Below are positions 56,178-64,000 of a DNA stretch of 64,000 nucleotides, piece by piece. Each line of letters opens with the position of its first letter. Position 1 is the first letter of the stretch. The DNA is from Colwellia sp. PAMC 21821 (GTDB lineage: Bacteria; Pseudomonadota; Gammaproteobacteria; Enterobacterales; Alteromonadaceae): the NCBI RefSeq assembly GCF_002077175.1, contig NZ_CP014943.1, positions 434,001 through 498,000 of the forward strand. The letters run 5' to 3'. The notes beneath the pieces are model-generated. The model saw only the letters and a program-made list of their open reading frames with translations. It was not told where the DNA came from and did not search any database. A program made the translations under genes and the position numbers.

Positions 56178-57503
56178 ATGACCAAAACACACAAACCCAA
56201 CAGTGCTAAAATGCTCAAAAGAGCACACACTAATATGCCTTTAGGCGTTGCCGATAGTTACCGTTATTGGGGTGAAGAAAACACCGTATTTTTGAGTAGC
56301 ATGCAAGGCTGCACTATTACTGATTGCGACGAACAAACATTCGTTGATTTTCGTTTAGCTTATGGTCCTATTATTTTAGGCTACCGTGACGAACGTGTTG
56401 ATAACGAAGTCATCAAGGCAATTACCAGCGTTGGCACTATTTCTGGTTTTTCTACTGGTCTCGACTCTGACGTGGTTGAATTGGTTAAGTCACTTTGTCC
56501 TAACATTGAAAAAATGCGCTTTGCTAATTCAGGCACTGAAGCAGTTATTGGCGCTGTGCGTACTGCTAGGGGCTATACCAAACGCAATAAAATTGTTGTG
56601 GTTGAAGGTGGGTTTCATGGTTTGCATGACGAAGTTATGTGGAAATCTGACGTAGATAACTGGGATGCAGACGATAAAAACTCACCAGAAATCATTCCTT
56701 TTGGCGCGGGCATTCCGCAAAGTACACGCGAACATCAAGTCAGTGTGCCACTTAACAATATTTCAGCTATTGACGCTGTTTTTGCAGAACATGGCCATGA
56801 CATAGCAGCCATTTTGATTGAGCCTATTATGGGTAATTGTGGCTCTATTGCATCGACACAAACCTACATGCAGAAACTACGCGACATGTGTAACAGCAAT
56901 GGCTCTGTACTTATTATGGACGAAGTAAAAACAGGTTTCCGTGTGGCTAAAGGTGGCGCCCAAGCTTTATATAATATACACGCCGATATCACCACTTACG
57001 CTAAAGCTATGGGTAATGGTTACCCTGTTGCTGCTTTTGGTGGCAAAGCTGAAGTAATGGACACCATTTCTTTTGATAAAGGTGGCGTTACTCATGGCGG
57101 CACTTATACCGCAAACATGGTGGCATTAAGTGCGGCAAAAGCAACTTTAACATTACTTAAAGAAACTGATGCACTTGAAACCATTGACCTTGTAGGCCAA
57201 AAAATCCAAGCATTGCTTTCTCGTGTATTTACCAAGTTTGGTGTTGAACATTGTTTTGCAGGGCCTAATGCTATGTTTGGGGTGCATTTTGGCGCAAACG
57301 TACCGCAAAACTATCGTGACTGGAAAAGAACAAACAGCGACTTATACACGCAATTCGCCCTTAACTTAATAAACAATGGCGTAATGTTAGAACCCGATTC
57401 GCGTGAACCTTGGTTTATTTGTGAAGCGCATCAAACCATGGACTTAAATTGGTTAGAGCAAGTGGCTGAAAAATCTATGGCAGCAGCAGTAAGTACTCAG
57501 TAA
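56178..57503 (+). CDS. Class III aminotransferase, glutamate-1-semialdehyde mutase-like
   Basis: A 441-residue PLP enzyme of the class III/GSA-AM group. Seen: FANSGTEAVIGAVRTARGYTKRNKIVVVEGGFHG, ILIEPIMGN, LIMDEVKTGFR with the PLP-binding Asp, and the Schiff-base Lys in TTYAKAMGNGYPVAAFGG. It is not hemL itself, since the N-terminus and the substrate region differ. ATG 56178 follows GGA by 7 nt. Substrate unknown; it lies between the betaine operon and the sulfite dehydrogenase, so an amino compound made from osmolyte or sulfonate breakdown is a guess. The stop codon lies in an 11-bp repeat. Confidence 0.85.
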   Translation: MTKTHKPNSAKMLKRAHTNMPLGVADSYRYWGEENTVFLSSMQGCTITDCDEQTFVDFRLAYGPIILGYRDERVDNEVIKAITSVGTISGFSTGLDSDVVELVKSLCPNIEKMRFANSGTEAVIGAVRTARGYTKRNKIVVVEGGFHGLHDEVMWKSDVDNWDADDKNSPEIIPFGAGIPQSTREHQVSVPLNNISAIDAVFAEHGHDIAAILIEPIMGNCGSIASTQTYMQKLRDMCNSNGSVLIMDEVKTGFRVAKGGAQALYNIHADITTYAKAMGNGYPVAAFGGKAEVMDTISFDKGGVTHGGTYTANMVALSAAKATLTLLKETDALETIDLVGQKIQALLSRVFTKFGVEHCFAGPNAMFGVHFGANVPQNYRDWKRTNSDLYTQFALNLINNGVMLEPDSREPWFICEAHQTMDLNWLEQVAEKSMAAAVSTQ

Positions 57504-57522
57504 GTACTCAGTAAGTACTCAG
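57490..57522. repeat. Tandem repeat, 3 x 11 bp, starting at a stop codon
   Basis: TAAGTACTCAG three times. The preceding codons GTA AGT ACT CAG repeat the same unit, and the aminotransferase stop is inside the first copy. Confidence 0.85.
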
Positions 57523-57626
57523 ATAACGCCCAGCAAACATCATTTCATTTTTAAGTTAACAAGTCCTTATTTAATATGAATACTTAACAATACTTTGTTG
57601 TTAAGTATTCATAACGTCATTCAGCG

Positions 57627-57980
57627 CTATTTTTCTACCGCAGGCATCAAATGAGCAGGAAGGTTTTTACGACGACCTGTTTCAGTTGGGCTGTAATGTT
57701 TAGCTAAATAATCAAGTATGACTTTTTCACTCTCGCCCAATGGCCATAAACCTTGTGATTTTTGCATCCAGCGAATAGTTTCCAACCAAGTATCACGGTT
57801 CATTCTGTTTTGTGTTACTAACGCAGCAGAATGACAGGCGGTACAATTAGCCTTAACCAACTCAAAACCTGTATCGACAACAAAGCCGCTATCTTTATCG
57901 AGTTTCTCTTCGCTAACTGCATAACTGCAAGGTAAGACTATCAAGCCTAAGATCAATATCGATTTTTTGAAAGTAATCAT
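57627..57980 (-). CDS. Monohaem c-type cytochrome, SorB-like
   Basis: A 117-residue periplasmic electron carrier. Signal peptide (residues 1-21), then a single haem site CTACH at about residue 45 with a Met candidate for the sixth ligand in NLPAHLMP. ATG 57980 is 1 nt after the stop of the molybdenum enzyme gene and has AGGTGG upstream. As part of the pair it should accept electrons from sulfite oxidation. Confidence 0.85.
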   Translation of the reverse strand: MITFKKSILILGLIVLPCSYAVSEEKLDKDSGFVVDTGFELVKANCTACHSAALVTQNRMNRDTWLETIRWMQKSQGLWPLGESEKVILDYLAKHYSPTETGRRKNLPAHLMPAVEK

Positions 57981-57981
57981 C

Positions 57982-59307
57982 TTAAACCACCTGAATTGCA
58001 ATTCTATGACAAGCGTTATTTAAATAACCTTTAGGATTCCAGCCCGGTAAAATCATCGGTTGAGAAACACCATCACTATCGGTAGCTTTAGCCCATAACT
58101 CATAATAGCCCGCTTGTGGGAATTTAACTTTGGCTTGCCAATGTTGCCATGCATTGCGGTTTACAGGCTTTGATATTTTAACTTCCTGCCAGGTTTTACC
58201 AAAATCAATTGAGACATGCATTTTCTCCACGGTTTTATCACCAACCCACGCATGTCCATTAGCTGAAAACTCTTCTTTTAATGCATGCTTAACGCCTGAT
58301 TTTGGAAAGGTAACCATTGACTTAATCGGCATACTTTCAATAATGCACATATCTTCAGCCGCTACTTTAGTACCCGGTGCTACTGGCTCACAGGGGATAC
58401 GATAAGCTGGCGCACTCATTTTAGCCCCGTCATGAACAATATTACGTATGGATATACCCGTTAACCATTTTCCTGAAGTGGAAGCAGGCCAGCCACCAAA
58501 AACTAAGCGTAGCGGGTGGCCGTTCATTGCGGGTATTTCTTCATCGTTTAATGACCAGGCAATTAACGACTCATCTTCCAAAGCCTTATGCATTGGCACA
58601 CCACGAGAAATAGCTTCTTTATCTGGGTTTCTCGTTAAATGTTCATCAGCTGCATGATAGCCAATATAAACCGCATCATCTTTGATACCACAATCTTTGA
58701 GTACATCTCTTAAACGTACACCGGTCCATTTAGCACAACCAACAGCACCTAAGCCCCATTGATTACCTTTCGCTGGTGGGTCAAATTCAACACGGCCATT
58801 GCCGCCACACTCTAAGGTTAATTGATAAGTATGGTGGGTAAATTTCTTTTTCAGTTCAGCTAAAGTATATGTTTTACTGGTCTTAACTGATTCACCACCT
58901 ATCGTTAATGTCCAATTATTAACGTCAACATTTTCAGGAGGAAGACCATTATTGCGCACAAATAATTTATCGGCTGGTGTGACTAAGTCATTTAATAAAT
59001 GAGCAGGTACTTCAGCATTCACCGGGCGATCATTTAATATAATGAGGCCAGCATGCTTACCCGCTATTCGAAATTTTTCAGTAGTTTCAGCAAATGCTGC
59101 TGGGATCAAGCCGCCTGGCATAAATCGTCCAAAAACAACCTCGGCACCTAACACCGCACCCAAGGTAGACAACCCGGTTAGAAAACCTCGGCGAGAAACC
59201 GGATCAGTGGTGCGGCCAAATATGGCTTTATCTGCTTGTTCTGGGTTTTCTCGATAAAGTTCATGAATGCCTTTTTCTAATATTTGTTTTTTTGATGGTT
59301 TTTTCAT
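57982..59307 (-). CDS. Periplasmic sulfite dehydrogenase, molybdopterin subunit (SorA-like)
   Basis: Oxidises sulfite to sulfate at a molybdopterin centre. A 441-residue Tat substrate: the twin-Arg signal VSRRGFLTG is at residues 38-46, unusually far from the start, with a hydrophobic stretch and AAFA cleavage site. The sulfite oxidase domain has LTLECGGNGR with the Mo-ligating Cys, HAADEHLTRNPDKEAISRG, and LRLVFGGWPASTSGKWLTGI; the dimerisation domain ends GYLNNACHRIAIQV. ATG 59307 (AAGG 6 nt before) is preferred to a TTG or distal start that would add 18 residues. The SoxC-type reading is possible, but no other sox genes are present. Confidence 0.9.
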   Translation of the reverse strand: MKKPSKKQILEKGIHELYRENPEQADKAIFGRTTDPVSRRGFLTGLSTLGAVLGAEVVFGRFMPGGLIPAAFAETTEKFRIAGKHAGLIILNDRPVNAEVPAHLLNDLVTPADKLFVRNNGLPPENVDVNNWTLTIGGESVKTSKTYTLAELKKKFTHHTYQLTLECGGNGRVEFDPPAKGNQWGLGAVGCAKWTGVRLRDVLKDCGIKDDAVYIGYHAADEHLTRNPDKEAISRGVPMHKALEDESLIAWSLNDEEIPAMNGHPLRLVFGGWPASTSGKWLTGISIRNIVHDGAKMSAPAYRIPCEPVAPGTKVAAEDMCIIESMPIKSMVTFPKSGVKHALKEEFSANGHAWVGDKTVEKMHVSIDFGKTWQEVKISKPVNRNAWQHWQAKVKFPQAGYYELWAKATDSDGVSQPMILPGWNPKGYLNNACHRIAIQVV

Positions 59308-59804
59308 AATTAACCTTCCGTGAGTAAAATTACAACTTAAAAATGCGTACTGTTTTGTCACGCATTCATACCAATTTCAGCGCCTGCAAATCAAATTTTA
59401 AAGACTTAGTAATGTAAATATTTAAAAATAGAAAAAGACATTGTAGTCCAAATGAATTTATCGATAATTTACGAGTTAGTTCATATTATCTACACCTTAT
59501 GTTCTGGTCAAGCAGTTAAAGTATTGTTCTTATTACAATGTTCTCTGCTATTAAACTAATAGCTTTATTTTAACTTTACACTGAAGCACACATATAATAT
59601 CTGTCTTTTATCAACACCCAATAGAAGACACATGCTTTAGTATTTATTTGATAAATTCGTGAATAAAAATCAGCTGTTTATTTGCACTGTCTTCGTATAG
59701 AATCACCAAGTAATTTTACTCATTGAAACGCTTGAAAATAAGCCTACGGTAGTAAAAGCAACTTGCACCGCCTTCTTATTCCTTTCTAAAATGACCCAAT
59801 ATAA
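59308..59804. other. Intergenic stretch between divergent genes
   Basis: AT-rich control region for the sulfite dehydrogenase (leftward) and the MYG1 gene (rightward). No RNA gene, repeat or clear operator seen. Confidence 0.45.
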
Positions 59805-60686
59805 ATGACTCAAATAAACGATATAACGATAGTAACTCACAACGGTAATTTTCATGCTGACGATGTTTTCAGCATTGCGGCACTTAAGCACATTTTCCCA
59901 ACTTTTAACCTTGTACGTACCCGTGATTTAGAAGTGATAGGTAAGGCTGATATTGTGATTGATGTCGGTGGAGAATATGACGCTGATACCGGTCGGTTTG
60001 ATCACCATCAACGCGGAGGTGCAGGTGCACGCGACAATGGTATTCCTTTTTCATCATTTGGTTTAATTTGGCAAAAATACGGTGTAGAAATATGCCAAGG
60101 TAACCAAGAAGTTGCCCAAGCAGTAGATGCAGGTTTAGTGTCAACTATTGACGCCATCGACTGTGGTCATGTTGAAGGTGTTGCTCAAGGTATTAGCTTA
60201 AGCCAAACTATTTCTATGTTTAACCCTACTTGGCAAGAAGACAGTCACTTTGATACTTGTTTTGATGAAGCTGTTGCGTTTGCATCGCGCGTATTAACAC
60301 GTTTTATTGCCTCAGCTGACGGCGGCATTAGCGCGAAATCCATTGTCGCTAAAGCGATTGATAATGCTGAAGATCCACGTGTCATTGTGCTAGAAAAATA
60401 CACGCCTTGGAAAACAACCGTTCACAAACTGTCTGAACAAGCGTTATATATGGTTTACCCATCAGGCTCTGGCCCATGGCGCATTCAAACCGTCCCGGTT
60501 GAACCTGGTTCATTCGAAGATAGAAAGTCACTACCTGCTCCATGGGCTGGCTTGTCGAACGAAGCACTGCAAGAAGTTACCGGTATTGACGATGCAATGT
60601 TCTGTCACAATGGTTTATTTATCGCTGGTGCAGAATCATTTGAGAGCACAATGAAAATGGCGGCTATTGCGCTGGAAACAGAATAA
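59805..60686 (+). CDS. MYG1 family protein (DHH-like)
   Basis: A 293-residue protein of the MYG1/UPF0160 family. The metal-binding motifs are seen: THNGNFHADDV at the start, DVGGEYDADTGRFDHHQ, and FSSFGLIW; a C-terminal SGPWRIQTVPVEPGSFEDRKSLPAPWAG and FCHNGLFI complete the signature. The eukaryotic member is a 3'-5' RNA exonuclease; bacterial function has not been settled. It is a single gene. Confidence 0.92.
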   Translation: MTQINDITIVTHNGNFHADDVFSIAALKHIFPTFNLVRTRDLEVIGKADIVIDVGGEYDADTGRFDHHQRGGAGARDNGIPFSSFGLIWQKYGVEICQGNQEVAQAVDAGLVSTIDAIDCGHVEGVAQGISLSQTISMFNPTWQEDSHFDTCFDEAVAFASRVLTRFIASADGGISAKSIVAKAIDNAEDPRVIVLEKYTPWKTTVHKLSEQALYMVYPSGSGPWRIQTVPVEPGSFEDRKSLPAPWAGLSNEALQEVTGIDDAMFCHNGLFIAGAESFESTMKMAAIALETE

Positions 60687-60755
60687 ATTTTTGCACTATA
60701 GCCAAAATAGATAAAGTCATTTAATGATTTATGTCCTGCCGTTATGCACCCTATA

Positions 60756-60799
60756 ACTTAGGTATAGCTTCGCCTCGAAAAATGAAGCTCTGCCTAAGT
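60756..60799. terminator. Bidirectional terminator between MYG1 and PhyH genes
   Basis: ACTTAGG..AGCTTC / GAAGCT..CCTAAGT with a 3-nt internal loop, between convergent genes. Followed by a T-rich stretch (cattattatttttac) on the plus strand. Confidence 0.7.
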
Positions 60800-60824
60800 C
60801 ATTATTATTTTTACAAATATCAGT

Positions 60825-61601
60825 CTACGACTTCAAGTTAATAGTATTAATAAATAGTCTTGGATCATCTATTTTATCCAACATAGCATTATCCGGCAAA
60901 CAGTCATCATCAACATAGTCTGCAAAATCACCGGCTGAATCGAACACTAAAATATCTAACGCTAATCGGTCTAAACCATACAAACCACGATGAATCATAT
61001 CGGCTGAAAACACTAATAAGTCGCCTGTGGATAAGCTTATTTTTTTACCGGTAGATAAGTCATCACTACTGACTTTGCCCTTTTCTTCTTGTCGGACATT
61101 AAATTCTTCTTCGTTATCCCAACGCTTATGGCTTTCTGGCACAAGTTCCATACCCAATTCATCGAATAAAGGTACTCGCAGATGCAAGACTTGTGTTTCT
61201 TGTATAGCGATTTTTTGTCCTTCAATGTCATGGTCATACTGGCAATCACGATGCCAAAAATCTTTCTGTGTAGGATTAACCGGGTTAAAAAATAGCTGAG
61301 TATTCATAAAGGCAGGATTGTTGACGATTACCGACTCAACAACATTCATGACTTTTTTCGAGCTGATAAAATTAAACAACTTCACTCGATCATCGCTCGA
61401 TAAATATTCACTGCCGGTAATTAAAGAAGAGTTAAAGGCTTCCTCTTGATAAAACGTTGCATTGTCTCGTTGCCATAATTGATGGAACTTCAATACTACG
61501 GCTCTAAGTTGGGCTATTTCAGCGTCGTTGAAATAATTCCTAATAACAAAGTAACCTTGCTCGTCATAATTACGCTGCAATTGACACTTGTCTTCTAACA
61601 T
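60825..61601 (-). CDS. Phytanoyl-CoA dioxygenase family protein
   Basis: A 258-residue non-haem Fe(II)/2-oxoglutarate oxygenase of the PhyH family. Iron ligands are in FWHRDCQYDH (His-x-Asp) and MIHRGLYG (distal His), with the Arg of DRLALDI for 2-oxoglutarate. It is not EctD: the ectoine hydroxylase signature is missing. No partner gene; substrate unknown. Confidence 0.85.
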   Translation of the reverse strand: MLEDKCQLQRNYDEQGYFVIRNYFNDAEIAQLRAVVLKFHQLWQRDNATFYQEEAFNSSLITGSEYLSSDDRVKLFNFISSKKVMNVVESVIVNNPAFMNTQLFFNPVNPTQKDFWHRDCQYDHDIEGQKIAIQETQVLHLRVPLFDELGMELVPESHKRWDNEEEFNVRQEEKGKVSSDDLSTGKKISLSTGDLLVFSADMIHRGLYGLDRLALDILVFDSAGDFADYVDDDCLPDNAMLDKIDDPRLFINTINLKS

Positions 61602-61866
61602 TAACTACCTTGCCTCTACGTTTCTTTTCAACTTGCTATTATAACCTTTTGAAAAAGCTATTGCCTAGACAGTACGGTTGTTTTGGTATTAACATGCTTC
61701 AATTGCCTAATATGTTTAACACGACTTTTTTAACACACACTTTTTAACACCTCATTTTAATCAAATAATGATTTAAAGATTGTCATCAAAGTAAAATTTA
61801 GCCATGGTATTGTACTCATATTATATTGCTCAAATTCAGATATCGTTTTAGCTTAGGAATTTTTTC

Positions 61867-63150
61867 ATGACTTCGTCACACCCACTTGTTAAGCAAGTAA
61901 TCACTTTTTTCAATTACCGAAAGTTTCTCACCACCTGCGCATTTATTCCACTTTTTGCTAACGCAACAATTGCTGATGAAAATTTTAATCAGTGTAAAGT
62001 TAATTTAGCTGAACGCGCTAAAACCGCAGGATTTTCTAGCTATATCACCGAAACCGTTATTAATAATATTTCCCCTATTGAGCGCGTGATCGCTTTAGAT
62101 AAAAAACAGCCCGAATTCACCCAGACCTTTGAGCAATATATTAAGGCCAGAGTTAGTACTTACCATGAGCGAGTTGGCAAGCAGAAGCTAGTAGAAAATA
62201 AAGTTCTATTTGATAAATTAGAACAAAAATACGGTGTTCCACGCCAATACCTAGTATCGTTTTGGGGTTTAGAAACAGTGTTTGGTAAGCACAAAGGTAA
62301 AATGTCAGTCCTAAATTCGCTCGCAACACTGGCATGTGACCAACGTCGTAGCGAGTTTTTCACTCTAGAACTATTAAACTTGTTTACCTTAATTGAATCA
62401 GAAAAGGTATCTGTTGAACAACTGCAAGGCTCTTGGGCGGGTGCCATGGGACATATGCAATTTATGCCAACCGCGTTCTTAAAGTATGCAGTTGATGGCG
62501 ACAATGACGGTAAAGTAGATATTTGGCAAAGTGAAGCTGACGCATTAACTACAGCGGCCAATTACCTGAATCAAATAGGTTGGCAAGCAAAAGAACGCTG
62601 GGGCAGAGAAGTTAAATTACCAGAAAATTTTGCCTTTGAGAAAGTCGCTTTTGACCAATATTACCCACTGAGTTATTTTCAGCAATTAGGGGTGAAACAA
62701 ACGAACAACCAAGTATTATCGACTTATGATATTCAGGCAGAGCTTTATTTACCATCTGGACATAAAGGGCCAGCATTTTTACTGTACCCTAATTTCAATG
62801 TCATTATGACGTGGAATCTTTCAAAAAGTTATGCACTGTCCGTCGGTTTATTAGCGAATAAATTAGTTGGCGCGAACGGACTTGAATTTTTACAAACAGA
62901 ACAAGCTAATGCGAACCGATATAGCTTTGTAGAGATGAAAAACCTACAAAGCCAACTCAATACATTAGGTTTTGAAACGGGTAAACCCGATGGTATATGG
63001 GGGCCAAAAAGCCGAGATGCTATTCGCTCATTTCAGCTCAAACATGAACTTATTGCGGATGGATATCCAAATAAGGAACTGTTTACAAAAATTAACTTAG
63101 TCATGAGTGAAACTGATTCAGTAATGCCAAAGGTCGATAAACAGAGTTAG
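61867..63150 (+). CDS. MltB-like lytic murein transglycosylase with peptidoglycan-binding domain
   Basis: Cuts the glycan strands of peptidoglycan, leaving 1,6-anhydro ends. A 427-residue exported protein: hydrophobic signal around residues 17-36, SLT_2/MltB catalytic domain (residues about 40-325) with the acid Glu in SFWGLETVFGKHKG and GSWAGAMGHMQFMPTAF, and a C-terminal peptidoglycan-binding domain (MKNLQSQLNTLGFETGKPDGIWGPKSRDAIRSFQ). The signal lacks a Cys lipobox, so it is a soluble periplasmic form. Not in an operon. Confidence 0.93.
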   Translation: MTSSHPLVKQVITFFNYRKFLTTCAFIPLFANATIADENFNQCKVNLAERAKTAGFSSYITETVINNISPIERVIALDKKQPEFTQTFEQYIKARVSTYHERVGKQKLVENKVLFDKLEQKYGVPRQYLVSFWGLETVFGKHKGKMSVLNSLATLACDQRRSEFFTLELLNLFTLIESEKVSVEQLQGSWAGAMGHMQFMPTAFLKYAVDGDNDGKVDIWQSEADALTTAANYLNQIGWQAKERWGREVKLPENFAFEKVAFDQYYPLSYFQQLGVKQTNNQVLSTYDIQAELYLPSGHKGPAFLLYPNFNVIMTWNLSKSYALSVGLLANKLVGANGLEFLQTEQANANRYSFVEMKNLQSQLNTLGFETGKPDGIWGPKSRDAIRSFQLKHELIADGYPNKELFTKINLVMSETDSVMPKVDKQS

Positions 63151-63173
63151 ATAAAGTTAAATAAATATTTAGT

Positions 63174-63266
63174 TTGATGGACTAAAGTCCAACCTACATG
63201 GGACTTTCAGGGGATAACATAACGTTGGACTATTGTTTTTTTGTAGGTCGGACTTTAGTCCGTCAA
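63174..63266. repeat. REPIN-like inverted repeat, copy A
   Basis: Left arm TTGATGGACTAAAGTCCAAC.. and right arm ..GTCGGACTTTAGTCCGTCAA pair over 25 bp with two G-U-type changes. The 93-bp unit has a nearly identical partner 218 bp downstream. Two REP sequences facing each other are the REPIN form spread by RAYT transposases. Confidence 0.85.
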
Positions 63267-63344
63267 TTATTAAAACTGCGATAAACCTGCGATAAACCTG
63301 AAAACCCTAAAACATATAAAGTGGTTATTATTTTTAATCGGTAT

Positions 63345-63376
63345 TTATGCCAACAGGTACTTATGCCAACAGGTAC
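63345..63376. repeat. Tandem repeat, 2 x 16 bp
   Basis: TTATGCCAACAGGTAC twice, exact, between the two REPIN-like units. Confidence 0.9.
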
Positions 63377-63391
63377 TATATTTTATTTGAC

Positions 63392-63483
63392 TTGATGGAC
63401 TAAAGTCCAACCTACACGGGGCTTGCGGGGGATAACTTAACGTTGGACTATTGTTTTTTGTAGGTCGGACTTCAGTCCGTCAA
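63392..63483. repeat. REPIN-like inverted repeat, copy B
   Basis: Second copy of the 93-bp unit at 63174, differing by several substitutions and one base in the T-run. It keeps the complementary arms; one arm difference (TTTAG to TTCAG) is not compensated. Confidence 0.85.
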
Positions 63484-63497
63484 TTATTAAACCTGCG

Positions 63498-63537
63498 ATT
63501 AACCTAGAATAAATAACATAGTTTATTCTAGGTTAAT
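63498..63537. repeat. 16-bp perfect inverted repeat across a stop codon
   Basis: ATTAACCTAGAATAAA / TTTATTCTAGGTTAAT with an 8-nt loop. The right arm includes the stop codon of the nuclease gene. No T-run follows on the minus strand, so it may act as an mRNA-end stabiliser or weak terminator. Confidence 0.75.
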
Positions 63538-64000
63538 ACCAACTCAACTCTTCAATTAATTCATAAAGCACTTTCAGTTCAAGGGTGTATTTTGCTTCGT
63601 TATAAGCGTCCGTTTCAATAACCCCTGCAGCTAATAAAGCTTCAGTTGAATTGGATAAATCTTTTAACCTGTTAACTTTAATGGCTTCTGGGCCAGTATA
63701 AAAACAAAGCGGGTTGCTATCAAACATTTGCTTTTCGAACTCTAACCCTGTCCATAATTGCAATTCTGTTGTTGTTACACGGAAGTTTTTAAGTTTAATA
63801 CGCTGCTTAGCTTTAGTCGTTCTTAACGTGTCAGTGTCTTGAAAGAATATATATGCTGAGGTAACGAGTTTATCGTTATGGTCAACATAGGTCAGGGTTT
63901 TCCAAAATCCTGAAGGGATACGAACGGGCTCAAAGCCAACACCTTTGGTTAAAAAGCGATCGCAAGTCGTAAAAATTGGCCCTGTCATTACAATTAATTT
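63533..64000 (-). CDS. DNA/RNA non-specific endonuclease (NUC1 type), N-terminus outside the window
   Basis: The frame is open to the window edge. The visible 155 residues are the C-terminal half of a NUC1/NucA-type nuclease: VMTGPIF, PSGFWKTLTYVDHN.., SAYIFFQDT, TTTELQLWTGLEFE. The catalytic DRGH motif lies further upstream, outside the window, so activity cannot be judged. It is followed by an extra C-terminal piece of about 50 residues. The ATG at 63988 is not the true start because the family sequence continues upstream of it. Convergent with the transglycosylase gene across the REPIN pair. Confidence 0.85.
   Translation of the reverse strand, partial: KLIVMTGPIFTTCDRFLTKGVGFEPVRIPSGFWKTLTYVDHNDKLVTSAYIFFQDTDTLRTTKAKQRIKLKNFRVTTTELQLWTGLEFEKQMFDSNPLCFYTGPEAIKVNRLKDLSNSTEALLAAGVIETDAYNEAKYTLELKVLYELIEELSWY

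Noticed and set aside
59703..59891. 62-codon frame overlapping the MYG1 start on the minus strand
   Set aside because: No ribosome-binding site, overlaps a conserved gene start, no family resemblance.
1..64000. rRNA, tRNA or replication origin
   Set aside because: I found no tRNA cloverleaf ends, rRNA segment, DnaA-box cluster or integrase-attachment pattern by eye; a tRNA scan would be needed to be certain.

Overview
The window is AT-rich bacterial chromosome with dense coding, short intergenic gaps and many lipoproteins and TonB/marine-polysaccharide functions. The protein types (DUF2999, OsmC/YcaO fusion, YbiT, solo MSHA-like prepilin, PEP-CTERM proteins, laminarin genes, AcuR/AcuI, BetIBA) point to a marine gammaproteobacterium of the Alteromonadales, most likely Colwellia or a close relative. 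This is an inference from family content; no rRNA or tRNA gene was seen to confirm it.

Layout. 1-1324: 3' part of xylulokinase. 1362-6010: housekeeping and small genes (RDD membrane protein, DUF2059 protein, cyclophilin lipoprotein, DUF2999, DEAD-box helicase, GIY-YIG-like protein). 6281-10939: peroxide defence, with oxyR and katG divergent, then an MtfA-type peptidase. 10940-11744: an 800-bp intergenic region with two near-identical 136-bp units, each ending in a strong terminator, read here as twin small RNA genes. 11745-13931: OsmC-YcaO fusion. 14144-26137: a laminarin (beta-1,3-glucan) utilisation locus, all on the minus strand: LytS/LytTR two-component pair, GH16 lipoprotein, TonB-dependent receptor, FucP-type transporter, GH3 lipoprotein. 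26341-28005: acuR-acuI (acrylyl-CoA reduction, DMSP/acrylate metabolism).

28177-32142: a 2-oxoglutarate oxygenase pair and a three-gene operon (PEP-CTERM protein, tail-collar-like protein, Sel1-repeat protein) preceded by a possible sigma-54 promoter. 32706-35968: YbiT ABC-F ATPase and a second PEP-CTERM protein, a predicted metalloprotease. 36125-39003: a solute-binding lipoprotein translationally coupled to a GGDEF/EAL protein, a likely sensor/effector pair. 39147-44393: GNAT, CbpA, a solo prepilin, and a CRP/FNR-family regulator divergent from a dnaK; a TGTCA-N6-TGACA palindrome sits where a class II activator site should be. 44669-48777: ModF-like double ABC ATPase, secreted endonuclease I, lipoprotein.

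49641-55742: choline-to-glycine-betaine operon (betI, betB, betA, a short BCCT-like transporter, TorF-type porin) with an 18-bp perfect palindrome before betI. 56178-59307: class III aminotransferase and a SorAB-like sulfite dehydrogenase pair. 59805-63150: MYG1 family protein, PhyH dioxygenase, MltB-like transglycosylase. 63174-63483 carries two REPIN-like inverted repeats, and the window ends inside a NUC1-type DNA/RNA endonuclease gene.

Taken together the window describes a coastal or algal-associated lifestyle: eating laminarin, handling the algal osmolytes choline/betaine and DMSP-derived acrylate, detoxifying peroxide and sulfite, and secreting nucleases. I found no single large unknown system. 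The strongest new-looking items are the twin small RNAs, the regulator/dnaK operator geometry, and the binding-protein/cyclic-di-GMP pair.
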